A stretch of 64,000 nucleotides of DNA from contig NC_091670.1 in NCBI RefSeq assembly GCF_042453785.1, forward strand, positions 40,869,501 to 40,933,500, in the 5' to 3' direction. Positions 30,966-42,412 of the stretch are shown here, piece after piece. The DNA comes from Malus domestica (Eukaryota > Streptophyta > Magnoliopsida > Rosales > Rosaceae). Position numbers and translations under genes: made by a program. The stretch's first letter is position 1. The number at the start of each line of letters is the position of its first letter. Under the pieces are notes generated by a model, which was given only the letters and a program-made list of their open reading frames with translations, was not told where the DNA came from and searched no databases.

Positions 30966-31319
30966 CCTGCCTTCTAGAAAAACAAGGTGGGATGGAATCA
31001 AATCATCATATGCAGCAGCGGATAAGTAATCAATTCCTATATTTAACAAAAGACGAACACGTCAGCTTCAAAAGAAAGAACAGAAATGATACCATAAACA
31101 GCAAAATAATCAGTTATATCTCACTGAGAAGAGCTCAGTATAAGATTATATTACCCTAATCATACACGCAGACTGTTAGAAACTACATGTCATAAAAAAT
31201 AACATAAGTGCGAATATATATATCTCACCAACAAGTTTAATGTCTGTGTTCTCCACAAACCACTGTGCTCCATCCCTCATAAATCCCACATAGCTGCTGT
31301 ATTCTTGAACATAATCCGC
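30966..31319 (-). pseudogene. Cyclase-family protein fragment (2 exons, CYCLASE1-like)
   Basis: Exon 31319-31229 encodes [20 protein letters not shown] then [10 protein letters not shown]. Exon 31036-30966 continues in frame with GIDYLSAAAYDDLIPSHLVF and LEGR. SSYVGF, [17 protein letters not shown] and DDLIPSHLVFL are signature blocks of plant cyclase/kynurenine-formamidase-like proteins (At4g34180 family). Splice sites TTTTAG|G, TTG|GTGAGA, ATATAG|GA and AGG|GTAAG are all intact and phases agree, so these 54 residues are still spliceable. The N-terminal metal-binding part and the last exon are absent. Confidence 0.8.
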
Positions 31320-31645
31320 CTAAAATTGAAGTAAGCTCTAGTTAATAACTTAATATAAAGTTTCTTTGATAAATACACCATAATCTCATGCCCTCTCGAC
31401 GCAACAGGAAGCCAATTTGTAAACTTATTCCCAAAATTATAGTTCTCAACCCTAATTAAGTTATAATAGCAAACATGTAACAGCAATTGATAAATACACC
31501 CCTATACTCTGTACAGCACACCCAAATTCCCAGAAACCCTAAAATGACAATACAATTAAAAACGGGAACAGAAAATTAGGGAATTAAATTCGAAAAGTCG
31601 ATTTGAGGGTTTGCAAAGTGAAGCATACCTGATTACTGAAGGTAA

Positions 31646-33176
31646 GGATTTAAATATCGATACTAGCGGCGAAATATCACCGATATTATCGTTTTTTTGA
31701 AGATCTAAAATTTTTTTAACTATCCAAATAATTTTCGTCAAAATATCGCAATATTATCGATAATATCACGATATTTTCAATATTTTCAATAAATATCACA
31801 ACATAATATTAAAAAATACTTAAATATGTTGAGAAACTCAACATATACTTCACTTGATCATAACCCAAAGGCCAATCAAGCTAGGATTTTCTCAGCTGGG
31901 GGAATGTGGATTTTATAGGAAAAATTGCTTGCTCACTGCCCTCACATGGGCGATGTGGGACTCCCCCAATGGGAGAGAAAATCAGAATTTTGGCCGAAAT
32001 TTTACACCCACTTTAAACGGCCATAACTTTGTCAAAACTCAACGAAATCAAGCAAGACAAAAACGAAAGTTGTAGCCCTCGAAGAGACGAAGAGAATGGT
32101 ACCTCACACGACGTCTAAATCGTCGTGGTTTGGCCGGAAAATGCCTCGAACGTCACTGAGATCGGCAGAAACTGGGTAAGATTCAAATGAGTATAACTTT
32201 TTTAATACTCAACGAAATTGAGTGAAACAAAAAGGAAAGTTGTACTACTCGACGAGACGAAGAGATTGATACCTTGCACGCCGGCCAACTCGCCGTGGTT
32301 TGGCCGGAAATTGCCTCGAAAGCCACTGAGGTCGCCGGAAATTGGGTAAGATTCAAATGAGTATAACTTTTTCAATACGCAACGACATTGAGTGAAACAA
32401 AAAGGAAAGTTGTAGCCCTCGAATAGACGAAGAGAATGGTACCTTACACGACGTCTGACTCGTTGTGGTTTGGCCGGAAATTGCCTCGAAAGCCACTGAG
32501 GTCGCCGGAATCTGGGTAAGATTCAAATGAGTATAACTTTTTCAATACTCAACGAAATTGAGTGAAACAAAAAGGAAAGTTGTACTACTCGACGAGACGA
32601 AGAGATTGATACCTTGCACGCCGGCCAAAATTCAATTGACACACTCCTGGCTTCCAAAATTCAATTCTTTTACTTTATATAAACTTGAAAAAACATAATC
32701 GGCATCCAAATTAAAGTTTAGTCTTATTCTTATGTGTAAGAAATTTAAAGTATCAAATTTGGCACATTATTCTTCATCATTTTATTCACTTCCCTTTTTT
32801 TTTTAATATCCTAAATAAAACCTCCAAATATTGTACTAATTAATTATATATAAATGATTATGGTGTGTTTAAACTTCTTTCATTAATTACTACATATTTT
32901 CTATACTCACAATGTTTGTCAGCTCGCTATATAATCAACTTAAATCAGTTAAATCCATCATGCAATGCATTTCCTTCCAATTTTTTGTGATAAACTAATA
33001 GATAATTGACTAAATAAACATCCTACAAAGTTTCATTAAAAATTTCCAAGTTTTTCTTACAATTTCCGTGGTTTCCATGTAATTTTTATCGATATCGATA
33101 TTTTACCGATATTTCCATCGATATTTCCGTGTTTTCGGACTACCGATATTTCCGATATTACCGATATTTTCTTCCT
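31646..33176. mobile_element. Mutator-like non-autonomous element nested in the hAT
   Basis: Near-identical 9-bp flanks TGAAGGTAA (31637-31645) and TGAAAGTAA (33177-33185) enclose 1,531 bp. The ends are ATATCG-rich inverted repeats: GGATTTAAATATCGATA on the left, and AGGAAGAAAATATCGGTA on the right read inward. A 9-bp duplication is typical of Mutator-like elements. The inside holds a ~170-bp tandem array and no transposase. Confidence 0.7.
32020..32630. repeat. 170-bp tandem repeat, about 3.6 units
   Basis: GGGTAAGATTCAAATGAGTA recurs at 32174, 32344 and 32514, exactly 170 bp apart. Each unit contains a CGAAATTGAGTGAAACAAAA block, GACGAAGAGA, and GTGGTTTGGCCGGAAA. The same unit occurs about 1.8 times in the solo LTR at 51.3-51.6 kb. 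Confidence 0.9.
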
Positions 33177-33485
33177 TGAAAGTAACGAAAGACTACGAAA
33201 TTCAACTCCACGGAGGTGATGGAGGTCATCGTCGCAGAAGTCGTGCCGACTTCAATGACTGTGATGAGGTCCGCGGCCCAGTTTCAATGAGAGAGAGATT
33301 GCAATGGCAAATGGGTAGGGTTAATTGGGGGATGGGTCGTTCAACTCTTTTGTCAAACTTGGGCTGGATAATTTTTTATTTTTTTTTATTCTAATTATGT
33401 GGGTTTTTCTTTTTTGGTGCCCCCTTCAATTTTGGGCCCCGGACACCAGTCCCGGTTGCACTGGGCCTGGGCCGGGCCTGTTTCC

Positions 33486-33650
33486 TGAGCAAAGGGTCCG
33501 AATCCTGCTTACCAAGAAACATGAACTGTTGGATCAAAATCTAAAAGTTACAATTATTATAATTTTTAAAGAGTGTTTCTGTTTGTAATTGTTGAATTTT
33601 GATCTAACGATTCGTGTTGCTTGGTCAGCAGAATTCGGATCCTCTGCTCA
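33486..33650. mobile_element. Foldback MITE next to the hAT
   Basis: Arms of about 58 bp: TGAGCAAAGGGTCCGAATCC onward, and the inverted partner ending GGATCCTCTGCTCA. Both arms carry ACCAAGMAACAYGAAYYGTT and GATCAAAAT. The hAT insertion lies at its left edge, because the hAT target TTTCCTGA overlaps the start, so the hAT probably jumped into or beside this MITE. Confidence 0.7.
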
Positions 33651-34406
33651 TCGATGACAAACACGTGTAAAACATGGTGCAATTGAAATTAAACAGACCA
33701 AGCAGGGCAAACCCGCCATTTCATTACTATTGGTGAACACTACTCTCTCGTGATGAACTGGAATTTTAAATTCCAGTGGAGGAGCAGGTCGAGATGATCG
33801 TGTTTGATTTGATATCTATGGTAATCCAAATAGGCAGCTTTGTGCATTTAGCATGCAGATTTTGTGAGGATGGAATCTAATCTGCCTTAATTGATTTTGT
33901 CAATGGTAGAGTACTTTTTTTTTTTGTTGAAAAACAGGGCTAAAAGTAAGAGTCCAAATAAATTTGCTTAAAATTAAGGGAACTTTAACAAAAAAAATTT
34001 CGATAATGTTCACTTTAACGAAAAATCATATTTTTACACTAAAAAGTCAATCATGATACTATTTATTTTACCCTTTATTTTGTCCGTATCGTTAAAACTC
34101 AAAGTTTTTAAGCCATTTTCATTGGTTTTCTTTAAAATTAAATCTAGATCGTAACATCTCAAGTCGATTCTCACGGATAAAACTAACTAAATAAGAATAT
34201 GAGGAGTATCAAAATAAAAATTACCTAAATCTAAGTCAATGGTACAGTACTTCATTAAATGAATTCCAAATGGACATAACAATTTATATTGAGCCTTAAA
34301 ACGGACTAGCATTACAAAAAAAAAACTGTCATTTATGCAAACAAAGTATGAATAATAGTTTTAGTATCTATCTACGACATTTGTAGAACAATGAATAAAA
34401 GAAAGA
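33651..34406. other. Intergenic, no gene seen
   Basis: AT-rich DNA without coding features. The words AAGTTTTTAAGCCATTTTC and similar recall other MITE remnants but no ends are defined. Confidence 0.45.
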
Positions 34407-34769
34407 TTTTTTAGCCAAAATGATATTTGATATTTGCATAAATATTCACTTTGGTCCCTGAGATTTAGAATCAATAAAAGTGGTCCATAAGATTGCCCAT
34501 CATTAATCATTTTGGTTATTATGTGAAAAATTATGTTAAATAAGGATCAAAATGACAAAATACCCTTAATTTAATAATCAACACGTCAAAATGATTAGAC
34601 AAAAATTGAGGGTATTTTTGTTATTTTATTCTTATTTAATGGAGATTTTTTATGGAATGACCAAAATAATTGATTGCGGACAAATTCAGAGACAAATTCT
34701 ATCGATTTCAAATATTAAATACCAAAATGAGGAGTTATGCAAATCTTTGAGATCATTTTGGCTAAAAAA
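34407..34769. mobile_element. Foldback MITE, about 360 bp
   Basis: The ends are TTTTTTAGCCAAAATGAT and its reverse complement ATCATTTTGGCTAAAAAA. Similarity of the two arms continues about 115 bp inward (TTTGCATAA, ATTTTGGTCATT). No target duplication could be fixed because both flanks are A/T runs. Confidence 0.75.
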
Positions 34770-35036
34770 AACTTAAAAAAATACATAAAAGGTTTCAACA
34801 CACTTAAATACTCTGTCCAACTAATAGAGCCCAAAAAATATCTAGTAGAGAAAACCCTAAAAGCAAAAGCGAGGGATGACCTGCCGTTGCCTGAAAACTA
34901 GAAGCGACCAACGACCAATTCTTACAACACTCACTATTTATATATACGTGTACGTGCATGGAGTGTAAACTGCAATTGATCTGCACATCAATTGCGATAA
35001 CGCATCGATATCGATCATAGGTCTTAATTTTTCCCC

Positions 35037-36508
35037 ATGAGACGCACCAAAAGATTCAAAAGATCAAAACTCACCACCAACACCATCGGCTTCAATCTCG
35101 ATGATCTCCATGATTCCATATTGGTTGAAATCCTTCGTCGGCTTCCCTGGAAATCCGCAGTTCAATGCATGTGCGTGTGAGCGTTGGTGCAGACTTGTTT
35201 CTAACAATCCTTGTTTTGCTGACCGCTTTTTGCGTGTCCAAATTGATAAGCAGAGTTCCGTTAGTCGTACTAGTCTGATCTTCACGAATCCAGGAAACCC
35301 GAGGGATTTCCTTACCACGTCCGAGCACCCTTGGGCGCCCAAAAGAGTACTCCGTGGCGACCGGCTGCAGCGCAACTTCTCTTTGAGTTTCCTCCCTTGT
35401 TTTCAGGGGCCTGTCAAGACAATAGCCGAAGGGGGTGAACCCATTGTGGTAGCAGCTCACAATGGCTTTCTTTTATGCCCCGGGACGAGATGGGTTCAAC
35501 AGGATTATTACATATGTTATCCATACACCAAGCAATGGCATGCCCTTCCTCGCCCTCCTCAATGCACCAACAAAGTAATCGTTGGACTCATGTGCAATCC
35601 CTACAACAACCTTGGTGATCGCCGTGTTTGTGAGGATCAATATGGGTACAGGGTTGTGCGAATAATTATTCCAGATGATGATAGAGATGAAAGGTATAAT
35701 TCATTCCTCGGCCAATTCAAAGCGGAGATTTTTGCTGCCGAGACTCATAAATGGACAGAAAGAGTAGTGTTATACCCAAAAAAACACAAAATTTTGTGTT
35801 GGTAATTTGGTTTCAAGGCAAGTGGCAGTTGTTTTCAATGGAATGTTGTACTTCTTGAGCACCGACGGCTTTGTTATTGGTTTGGATCCCTACTCCAACG
35901 ACGACAACTGTATCACTCCTCCCGCGAGTCTTACTACTACTGCTACTGGTGGATGCGAAGATGATGGTAAGAACTATATTAATTGTCATTTCATTTATAA
36001 GCCTGAAGGTGAAGATGCAGCAACATCTGACTTGCTAGGTGTGTGTAGATGGTCATCAGGACCTTGTATGCGAACGTGCCAGCTCGCTAAAGATAGTTCA
36101 GATTCCTTTCGTGATCTGTGTGTTTGGGATTACGAGCAAGATAATCCGGCTGCAGCAGGCAAATACTTTTGGAGCTTAATTGGCAGAGTGAACCTTAAAA
36201 CAATGGTTACGCTTAATCCGCTCTCCATGAAATGGACTCTGGACCACCGCTTTTATAACGGCGTACGTGTGCTTGCTTTCGACCCAAACGATGGGGATAT
36301 CTTGTATCTAGAATTGTGTCAACACATTGTCATGTTCGACGGTGCTGCAGGAACGCTAAACGAAGCTTGGAAAACTAAGGTTTCTTATCATAATCGGGCC
36401 GAAGGAGATTCTGTCTTCCCACTCGTGCTCCCAAAGTGGCCGATTTCAGTTCATGGACACAAACAACGGGAGCAAGCTAGCTCAAGTAATTCAAGACTGC
36501 CACATTAG
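35037..36508 (+). pseudogene. F-box protein gene with two frameshifts
   Basis: ATG 35037 opens MRRTKRFKRSKL, then the F-box LDDLHDSILVEILRRLPWKS and AVQCMCV. The frame hits TGA at 35178-35180. Reading continues in the +2 frame with ERWCRLVSNNPCFADRF, consistent with loss of 2 nt. That frame stops at 35803-35805, and the C-terminal F-box-associated region resumes in a third frame from 35807 (LVSRQVAVVFNGMLYFLSTD ... YFWSLIGRVNLKTM) to TAG 36506-36508. Overall length (about 480 residues) fits intact plant F-box proteins of this kind, SCF substrate adaptors. Two separate shifts make it a pseudogene, unless the sequence has errors. Confidence 0.8.
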
Positions 36509-36901
36509 CCGCCCTCCCACCTGCCATCACCATGGCTATACTTGGTTTGAATCTCATGCTAAAGAGATTAAATTGTGGACTAAATTTTTGAACTAAATAA
36601 CATGGAAGTTGATGATTGTTTTATTATTTAAACGTTAATAAATGTGTTCATTCTCATAAGTGGCACATCATTTAGATTACAAATTTAATATTCCTAACAT
36701 TTTGTCAAAGTCACTCTTTAAATATGTGAGACAACCCACATCATAAAATGCTTTTTTTTTTCCTCGTTGAATTCGACTATGGAGAAGGCCAGAAGCCTCC
36801 AGAAGCCCAGAACAGAAAGTCCTATTGAGTAACAGGATAAATTACCCAACCATAATGCTAGCTAAGTATCCTTCGTTTACCTTTGCCGATGAAATCAAGA
36901 C

Positions 36902-37353
36902 AAATTGTAACAGGCCTCATTTTACATGGTCTATTAACTAAAAATTTATGATTATTAATTCTTTAACTCATCAAAATGTGCATCTATGATTATTTTCATC
37001 AATTCCATTGAAACTTCCGTCAAAATGAATCATGTACACGCACACGTAAGACTGAATTAAGGAGCAAATATGGAAAATCAAATGAAAAAAATTGTAGCAA
37101 AAATCTTTCAACTTTAATCCAATTCAGAAATGATCTCTCAGTTTGAACCCAATTGGAGAAATGATTCCTCAACTTTAACCTAATTGTAGTAATTGTCCTT
37201 TCAACATGACTTATTTTGACAAAATTCTAATGGAGTTGATGAAAGGGACCATATCTGTATATTTTGATCAATTAAGGGATTAATGGTCATGAATTTTTAA
37301 TTGAAAGACCATTACTCCAATAGAGTTAAAATTGAGACACCATTTCTACAATT
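36902..37353. mobile_element. Foldback MITE, about 450 bp
   Basis: Outer ends are CAAATTGTAACAGG-like and the inverted TTCTACAATTTT. The arms 36927-37024 and 37214-37313 pair over about 98 bp at roughly 75-80% (ATCAAAATRTRCAKMTATG, TTCATCAAYTCCATT). The central part has repeated CAACTTTAAYCYAATT words. No gene inside. Confidence 0.75.
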
Positions 37354-37404
37354 TTCTTTTCATTTTGTGAATAAATTTGTATTCTTTTTCCGTTTCAATG
37401 ATAT

Positions 37405-40400
37405 TCTGTATATATTAAAACCCAAACTCCGGTGCCATTGTTCTAGGGCAGTGTGCGGACCAAAATGCCCTTGCTTTTTTTTTGTTATTTCAACTTTGCC
37501 CTTCAACATTTTTGTCCGGTTCCTTTTCTTTCCTGCTTTCTGCAGTGATTCCTTTTCACTGCTTTTGGTCCAATTTTTTTCCCACTTCTTTTGCTTCGCT
37601 TCTTCCGTAGCCGTTTGCTCTCCCCTCTCTTCGCCTCTACTGGTCTCAAAGTGGATAGTTTTGTGGTGAGTTCTTCTAATCTTGCATCTACAAGTTTTTT
37701 ATGCAACTGTATGGATTGTGTTCTGTTAAATTTTAGATGTTAGAAGCTTTTAATTTTTTTTGGGTTCAATTTTAAATGGGTTGTTGCTTTCAGAGTTTTC
37801 GTTTGATGACAGAGATGGGGTTTTTGGGGAGAAACTTTTAATCCGTGAGTTTTTTAGTTAGGTTGTGTTGTGGGTCTTGAGAAATGGATTTGTAAATGGA
37901 TTTTCTATTGAAATTGTTTCTCTTCTCATTTTTTTTTTGTGCCATCGGGTTTTGCATATGGGTGTATAATCAGGTTTTCTTTTGAATTTCAGGGGATTCA
38001 GGTTTTTATTTTTCTGGAACTTTTGTCTGCAGCTTTGGAAGACATTTGTGCTTAAGGTGAGAAACTTTGGTTGCTTGCTTTTGGGTTTTGTTGTAGAATT
38101 AATTAATTTTTTTTAAGAGTTACATTCGTGGGAATTCTTTTGTTCTTCTTTTTTCCTGCATCTCAAAAATGCCACATAATGTGAGTTTATAATTAAATAA
38201 GAATATCAAAATGGGTTTTCTGTGCAAATTTTCTTTTTCTGATTTTATAGAACCGAAGAGGATGTTAACAATAACATTATTGTGTGATATGCGATCTAAA
38301 GTTCTTTGGTGAGTTATTTGGTTTTCTTGCCACATGGGATTTTAACATATTTTTTTTTCGTGGTTTATGCGTGGTTCTCTGATATGTTTTGATTTTTTAT
38401 TTCAGGAAAAGTTAACGATACGATCAAACGTTTACTGGTGAATTTTCTATTTTTCTGATTGTGTGTGATTTAATTTTTTTCAAGCTTTGGGTGTACTTTT
38501 CTGAACTGCTTTGATTTTTAGTTGCAGCAAAAGTTGTTGCTCGAATTTTCCAGTTTTTATCTGCAGCTTTGCAAGCTCTTTATCAACAAGGTATATAATT
38601 TTTATTCTTTTTCCTGAATCTTTTGTTGGATGGAATCGTTTTTTTTGTTTTTGGTGAGTTCTTCTAATCTCGCATCTGGTACTGTTTTTTTTTCCGACTG
38701 TATAGATTGTGTTTTGTTGAATTTTAAATGGTAGAAGCTTCTTGGGTTCAATTTAAATGGGTTGTTATCAACTATTGAATTGTTTTCGAAGCTATTTGGC
38801 TACTCCCTTAACGCCCTTTTTCCTTTTCTTTTCAGCTTCTTTGATTTGCAGCCCCCTTCTTTTTTTTCCTTTTCCAGATTTAGCTTTTTTCCCCTATATT
38901 GTATCTTTTGGCTAATTTTGTGGGTCTTGGTCAGTGCTGTGGGTATTGGTGAATTTCTAGCATGTTTATGCATGCAGTTTTTGTTATAATTTATGGATTG
39001 TGTTTTGTTCAATTTTTAAATGTCAGAAGCTCTTAATTTTTTTGGGTTCAATTTTAAATGGGTTGTTATCAACCATTGAATTTCTTTTGGAGTATTCATT
39101 TGATAAGAGAGATGGGGGGGGGGGGGGTTCTTTTGGGTGAAACTTTTGATCCGTGAGATTTTTAGTTAGGTTGTGGTGTGGGTTTTCGCAAATTTCTATC
39201 GTGTTTATGCATGCTTTTTTTTGTTATAGATTTGGAAGAACATAGCATTACAGGGTGTTGAGGGTTTGCTGGCGGGGGAAAGTAGCAGCGTTAAGATTTT
39301 GCAGGTGAGATATTAGGGTGAGAGAATAACGGGACAAAGAGCATCGAAGACACATTTGGGATTAGGGGTAGCAAAACAGGGGAAAAGAATATGACAGAGG
39401 AATGGACTCTTAATTTTTTTTCTTAACTGGTTTGGGATTTTGCTTGCCTTTGGGGTCGTTGTTGGCGTCAAGCCATTTGGTGGTGTTAAGTGGTGTCTGT
39501 TTTTTCATAACTTTTATTACTAATTTTTATGTTGTTTGCGATTTTGTGTCCTGGGATTTCTGAATTTTATCGTTCATTGTCGGTTTTTTAAATTTTTTTT
39601 TGTCTTCATTTGTTTGTTTAATATGTTGTGTTTGTCCTGGGACGCCGTTTTGCAAGTTTTCTTTCCATTGGGACCGCTACATTTTATAAGTGATGCGGGT
39701 GAGGTTTAGATACTCAAAACACTCCATTTTTTTTTTTTTCCAAACATGCACGTTTGGTTCTCTTCGGTTTTAAATGTTTAAAATTAAATGGTTATTTTGA
39801 TAAAATGGTTTATTAGTTTTTCTTATGTGTTATGATCAGGAATTCAATTGGATTGGGTAAAATGCTTTATCAATTTACACTATAGGGAATTTTATGTATT
39901 ATGGTCTGTGAGTTTTATTGCTCATCGTTTGTTCTTTTTTCTTTGTTTGCCGGTTTCTTTTGCAAGGGATCACAATAGTTTGGGCATCTTTTTGAGTTTT
40001 AAATTGCTTGAGGGTAAGATTTAGATAATAAAATTCGAAACGAGGCGTTACTTTTCTTTTCGGAAACTAATTTAAAAGCTCTACATGGATAGTTAACTGT
40101 GTGGAAATGTCTTGATAAAACCTGAACCTTTTGTATATGTGAATGTTGATTCCTTACTACAAATATAATAGGCATAGTGGTCTAAAAAATTAAAACCCAC
40201 CGACACATGACATCAGAAATTCAATCCAATTTCTACTGTTACCATTACCTTCTTTCATTCAGATCATCAGCATACAATTCAAATCTAGATCAAACCTAGA
40301 TGAAATTCAAGTGACAAGATTTATTGTCATTATTTCAATAATTTACATTGTTTTAGTACCCAGGTTTACAGCATGAGCTGAAGATCCAAGATCATTTTGG

Positions 40401-40516
40401 CAGACTTTGATATTGAAGACACTAATTTTGCTCCTTATTTTGTACTTTAATGTCCAACTTTTTACATGTTTTATACACTTATAACACCTGCAGCAACACG
40501 CAGGCACCATGACTAG
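37405..40516 (+). mobile_element. Non-autonomous Helitron, about 3.1 kb
   Basis: The 5' end is TCTGTATATATTAAAACCCA at 37405, followed by ACCAAAATGCCCTTGC, a leader style common in plant Helitrons. The 3' end is a hairpin (CCTGC 40487-40491 with GCAGG 40500-40504), then CACCATGA and CTAG at 40513-40516, followed by T. The base before the 5' TC is T rather than the usual A. There is no Rep/helicase frame. The interior has three diverged copies of a ~115-bp module (37676, 38663, 38968) and two of a ~85-bp module (37803, 39100), with exon-like CTGCAGCTTTGSAAG pieces followed by GT. It probably holds captured non-coding or 5' UTR sequence. Confidence 0.72.
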
Positions 40517-40539
40517 TTATATGACTAAAAAGACCCATG

Positions 40540-40743
40540 AGGATCCTCTGGATTCTCTTTGTAAGGATCCTCCAATCATATCCATTCAACGTACATTATG
40601 CGGTTATAAATCATTGTAAATTTTTTTTATTTAAAATTGAATATAAACAGTACTTGACGAAAACTGACTGCACGATGTAAGATGAATAGATGTGATTGGA
40701 GGATTCTCAGGATTCTCACAAAGATGATCTGGCGAGAATCCTC
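40540..40743. mobile_element. Foldback MITE, about 200 bp
   Basis: GAGGATCCTCTGGATTCTCT and its continuation (CCTCCAATCAYATCYATTCA) pair with the inverted right arm ending GCGAGAATCCTC. The middle is AT-rich. Only its right part recurs in the duplicated segment at 41.7 kb, so the duplication breakpoint lies inside this MITE. Confidence 0.7.
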
Positions 40744-42367
40744 TCTCTAAGAAGACCACATGTCTTGCCCGTTTAAAATTTTAAAAATTGTACCTTCCTA
40801 GCACTGTCTGATCAACGGATGGTCAACACTTAAACTTATATTAATTATGGGATGGTTTTATGATTGTCCCTAATCCCAAGGGCAACATAAAAACACAGGA
40901 AATGGAATCTCTCTGTATCATTTCCATCAAATTCACTAAATCAATCAATTTAAACCCTTAAAATTTGATCCAATAGCTATAAACAAGGGATTTATCTAAA
41001 AGATATGGACAAGGATTGTTTGCCCTCCCACTTCCGATGCCTTCCTGTTTTGTGTGGTCACGGTTAAGCCACGTCAACATTTTTTTTTTTTATAGAGATA
41101 ATAAGACAAAAATGAATAGTAATAAAAAATGTTGATGTGGATTAACCGTGACCAAACAAATAGGAGGGCACCGGAAGTGGGAGGGCAGACAATCATTGTC
41201 CAATAAATATAACAACTTTAGCTTTTAGATTAAATTTTAAAAGTCTGAATTAGGTGATTGAGTGGATTTGATGGAAGAGCTACTGAGAAGATCCATTTTC
41301 AAAAACACATATGTAGTTTAACAGTTGGTCACTAGTCGAACTAATCAATTAAACCACAAGAAAAGACAAGGTGCCTTCTAATAATTAAAAACGTCATTAA
41401 AAGTAAATTAACAACATGGAAACCGTGATTAAAGATGGTGGAATCAATTGGGTCCCAATTCCATCCTTTCTCTGTGGGTTCAAATGGGTCAATATGCTTT
41501 TTTTTTTTTTTTTTTTTTTTTTTTTGGAAACTGTATTTTTACAAAGAGAAGCTCCCTCTGCTCTCCCCCTCTCAATCCCTTCACCTCTCAGAGGAATACA
41601 ATATTAGTGTGGACGTAACCCAAACATTGAGGTGAACCACGATACATCTTGTGTTATTTACATTTTTTGTAGATTCATGTTGTTCCAAGACCTCTGGTTT
41701 TGTGCATCAACCTAAACAATACTTGACGAAAATTGACTGCACGATGTATGATGAACGAATGTGATTGGAGGATTCCCAGAACCCTCAAAAAGATGATCTG
41801 GGGAGGATCATCTCTCTAAGAAGACCACATATCTTGCCTGTTTAAAATTTTAAAAATTGTACCTTCCTAGCACCGTCTGATCAACGGATGGTCAACACTT
41901 AAACTTATATTAATTATGGGAAGGTTTTATGATTGTCCCTTATCCCAAGGGCAACATAGAAACACAGGAAATGGAATCTCTTTGTATCCCTTCCACCAAA
42001 TCCATCGAATCAATCAATTTGGGCCCTTAAAATTTGATCCAATAGCGACAAACAAGGAGCTCCTCTAAAAGATATAACAACTTTAGCTTTTAGATTAAAT
42101 TTTAAAAATCTGAATTAGGTGATTGAGTGGATTTGATGGAAGAGTTCCGGATAAGATCCATTTTCAAAAACACATATGTAGTTTAACAGTTGGTCACCAG
42201 TCGAACTAATCAATTAAACCACAAGAAAAGACAAGGTGCCTTCTAATAATTAAAAACGTCATTAAAAGTAAATTAACAACATGGAAACCGTGATTAAAGA
42301 CTGTGGAATCAATTGGGTCCCAATCCCATCCTTTTTCTGTGGGTTCAAATGGGTCAATATGCTTTCT

Positions 42368-42405
<38 letters not shown>

Positions 42406-42412
42406 GGAAACT
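40645..42412. repeat. Segmental duplication: 40645-41533 and 41714-42412
   Basis: Two direct copies begin AAACARTACTTGACGAAAAYTG and end in a long T-run plus GGAAACTG. They share ACAACATGGAAACCGTGATT and GTGGGTTCAAATGGGTCAAT. Copy 1 is about 190 bp longer because a MITE sits at 41007-41201. The offset at the start is 1,069 bp. No gene content. The short frames with poly-Phe or poly-Lys come from the homopolymer tails. Confidence 0.9.
41007..41201. mobile_element. 195-bp MITE (Mutator-type) with an empty site in the same window
   Basis: Terminal inverted repeats of about 77 bp: GGACAAGGATTGTTTGCCCT on the left and the inverted GGACAATGATTGTCTGCCCT on the right. The 9-bp flanks AAAAGATAT (40998-41006) and AATAAATAT (41202-41210) match at seven of nine. 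In the second segmental copy the same place reads AAAAGATATAACAAC with no insert (about 42067-42081), i.e. the empty site. Confidence 0.9.

Larger units (their letters stand above)
30151..33480. mobile_element. hAT-type DNA transposon (non-autonomous) carrying gene fragments
   Basis: Perfect 8-bp target duplications TTTCCTGA flank it (30143-30150 and 33481-33488). The left end is CAGGGCCGGTCC and the right end, read inward, is CAGGCCCGGCCC (10 of 12 match). CAGGG-type ends plus an 8-bp duplication define the hAT superfamily. The 3,330-bp interior has no transposase. It carries two exons of a HHO/GARP gene (30393-30707), two exons of a cyclase-family gene (30966-31319), all on the minus strand, and a nested Mutator-like insertion (31646-33176). 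Subterminal GTGCCC motifs occur near both ends. Confidence 0.85.
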
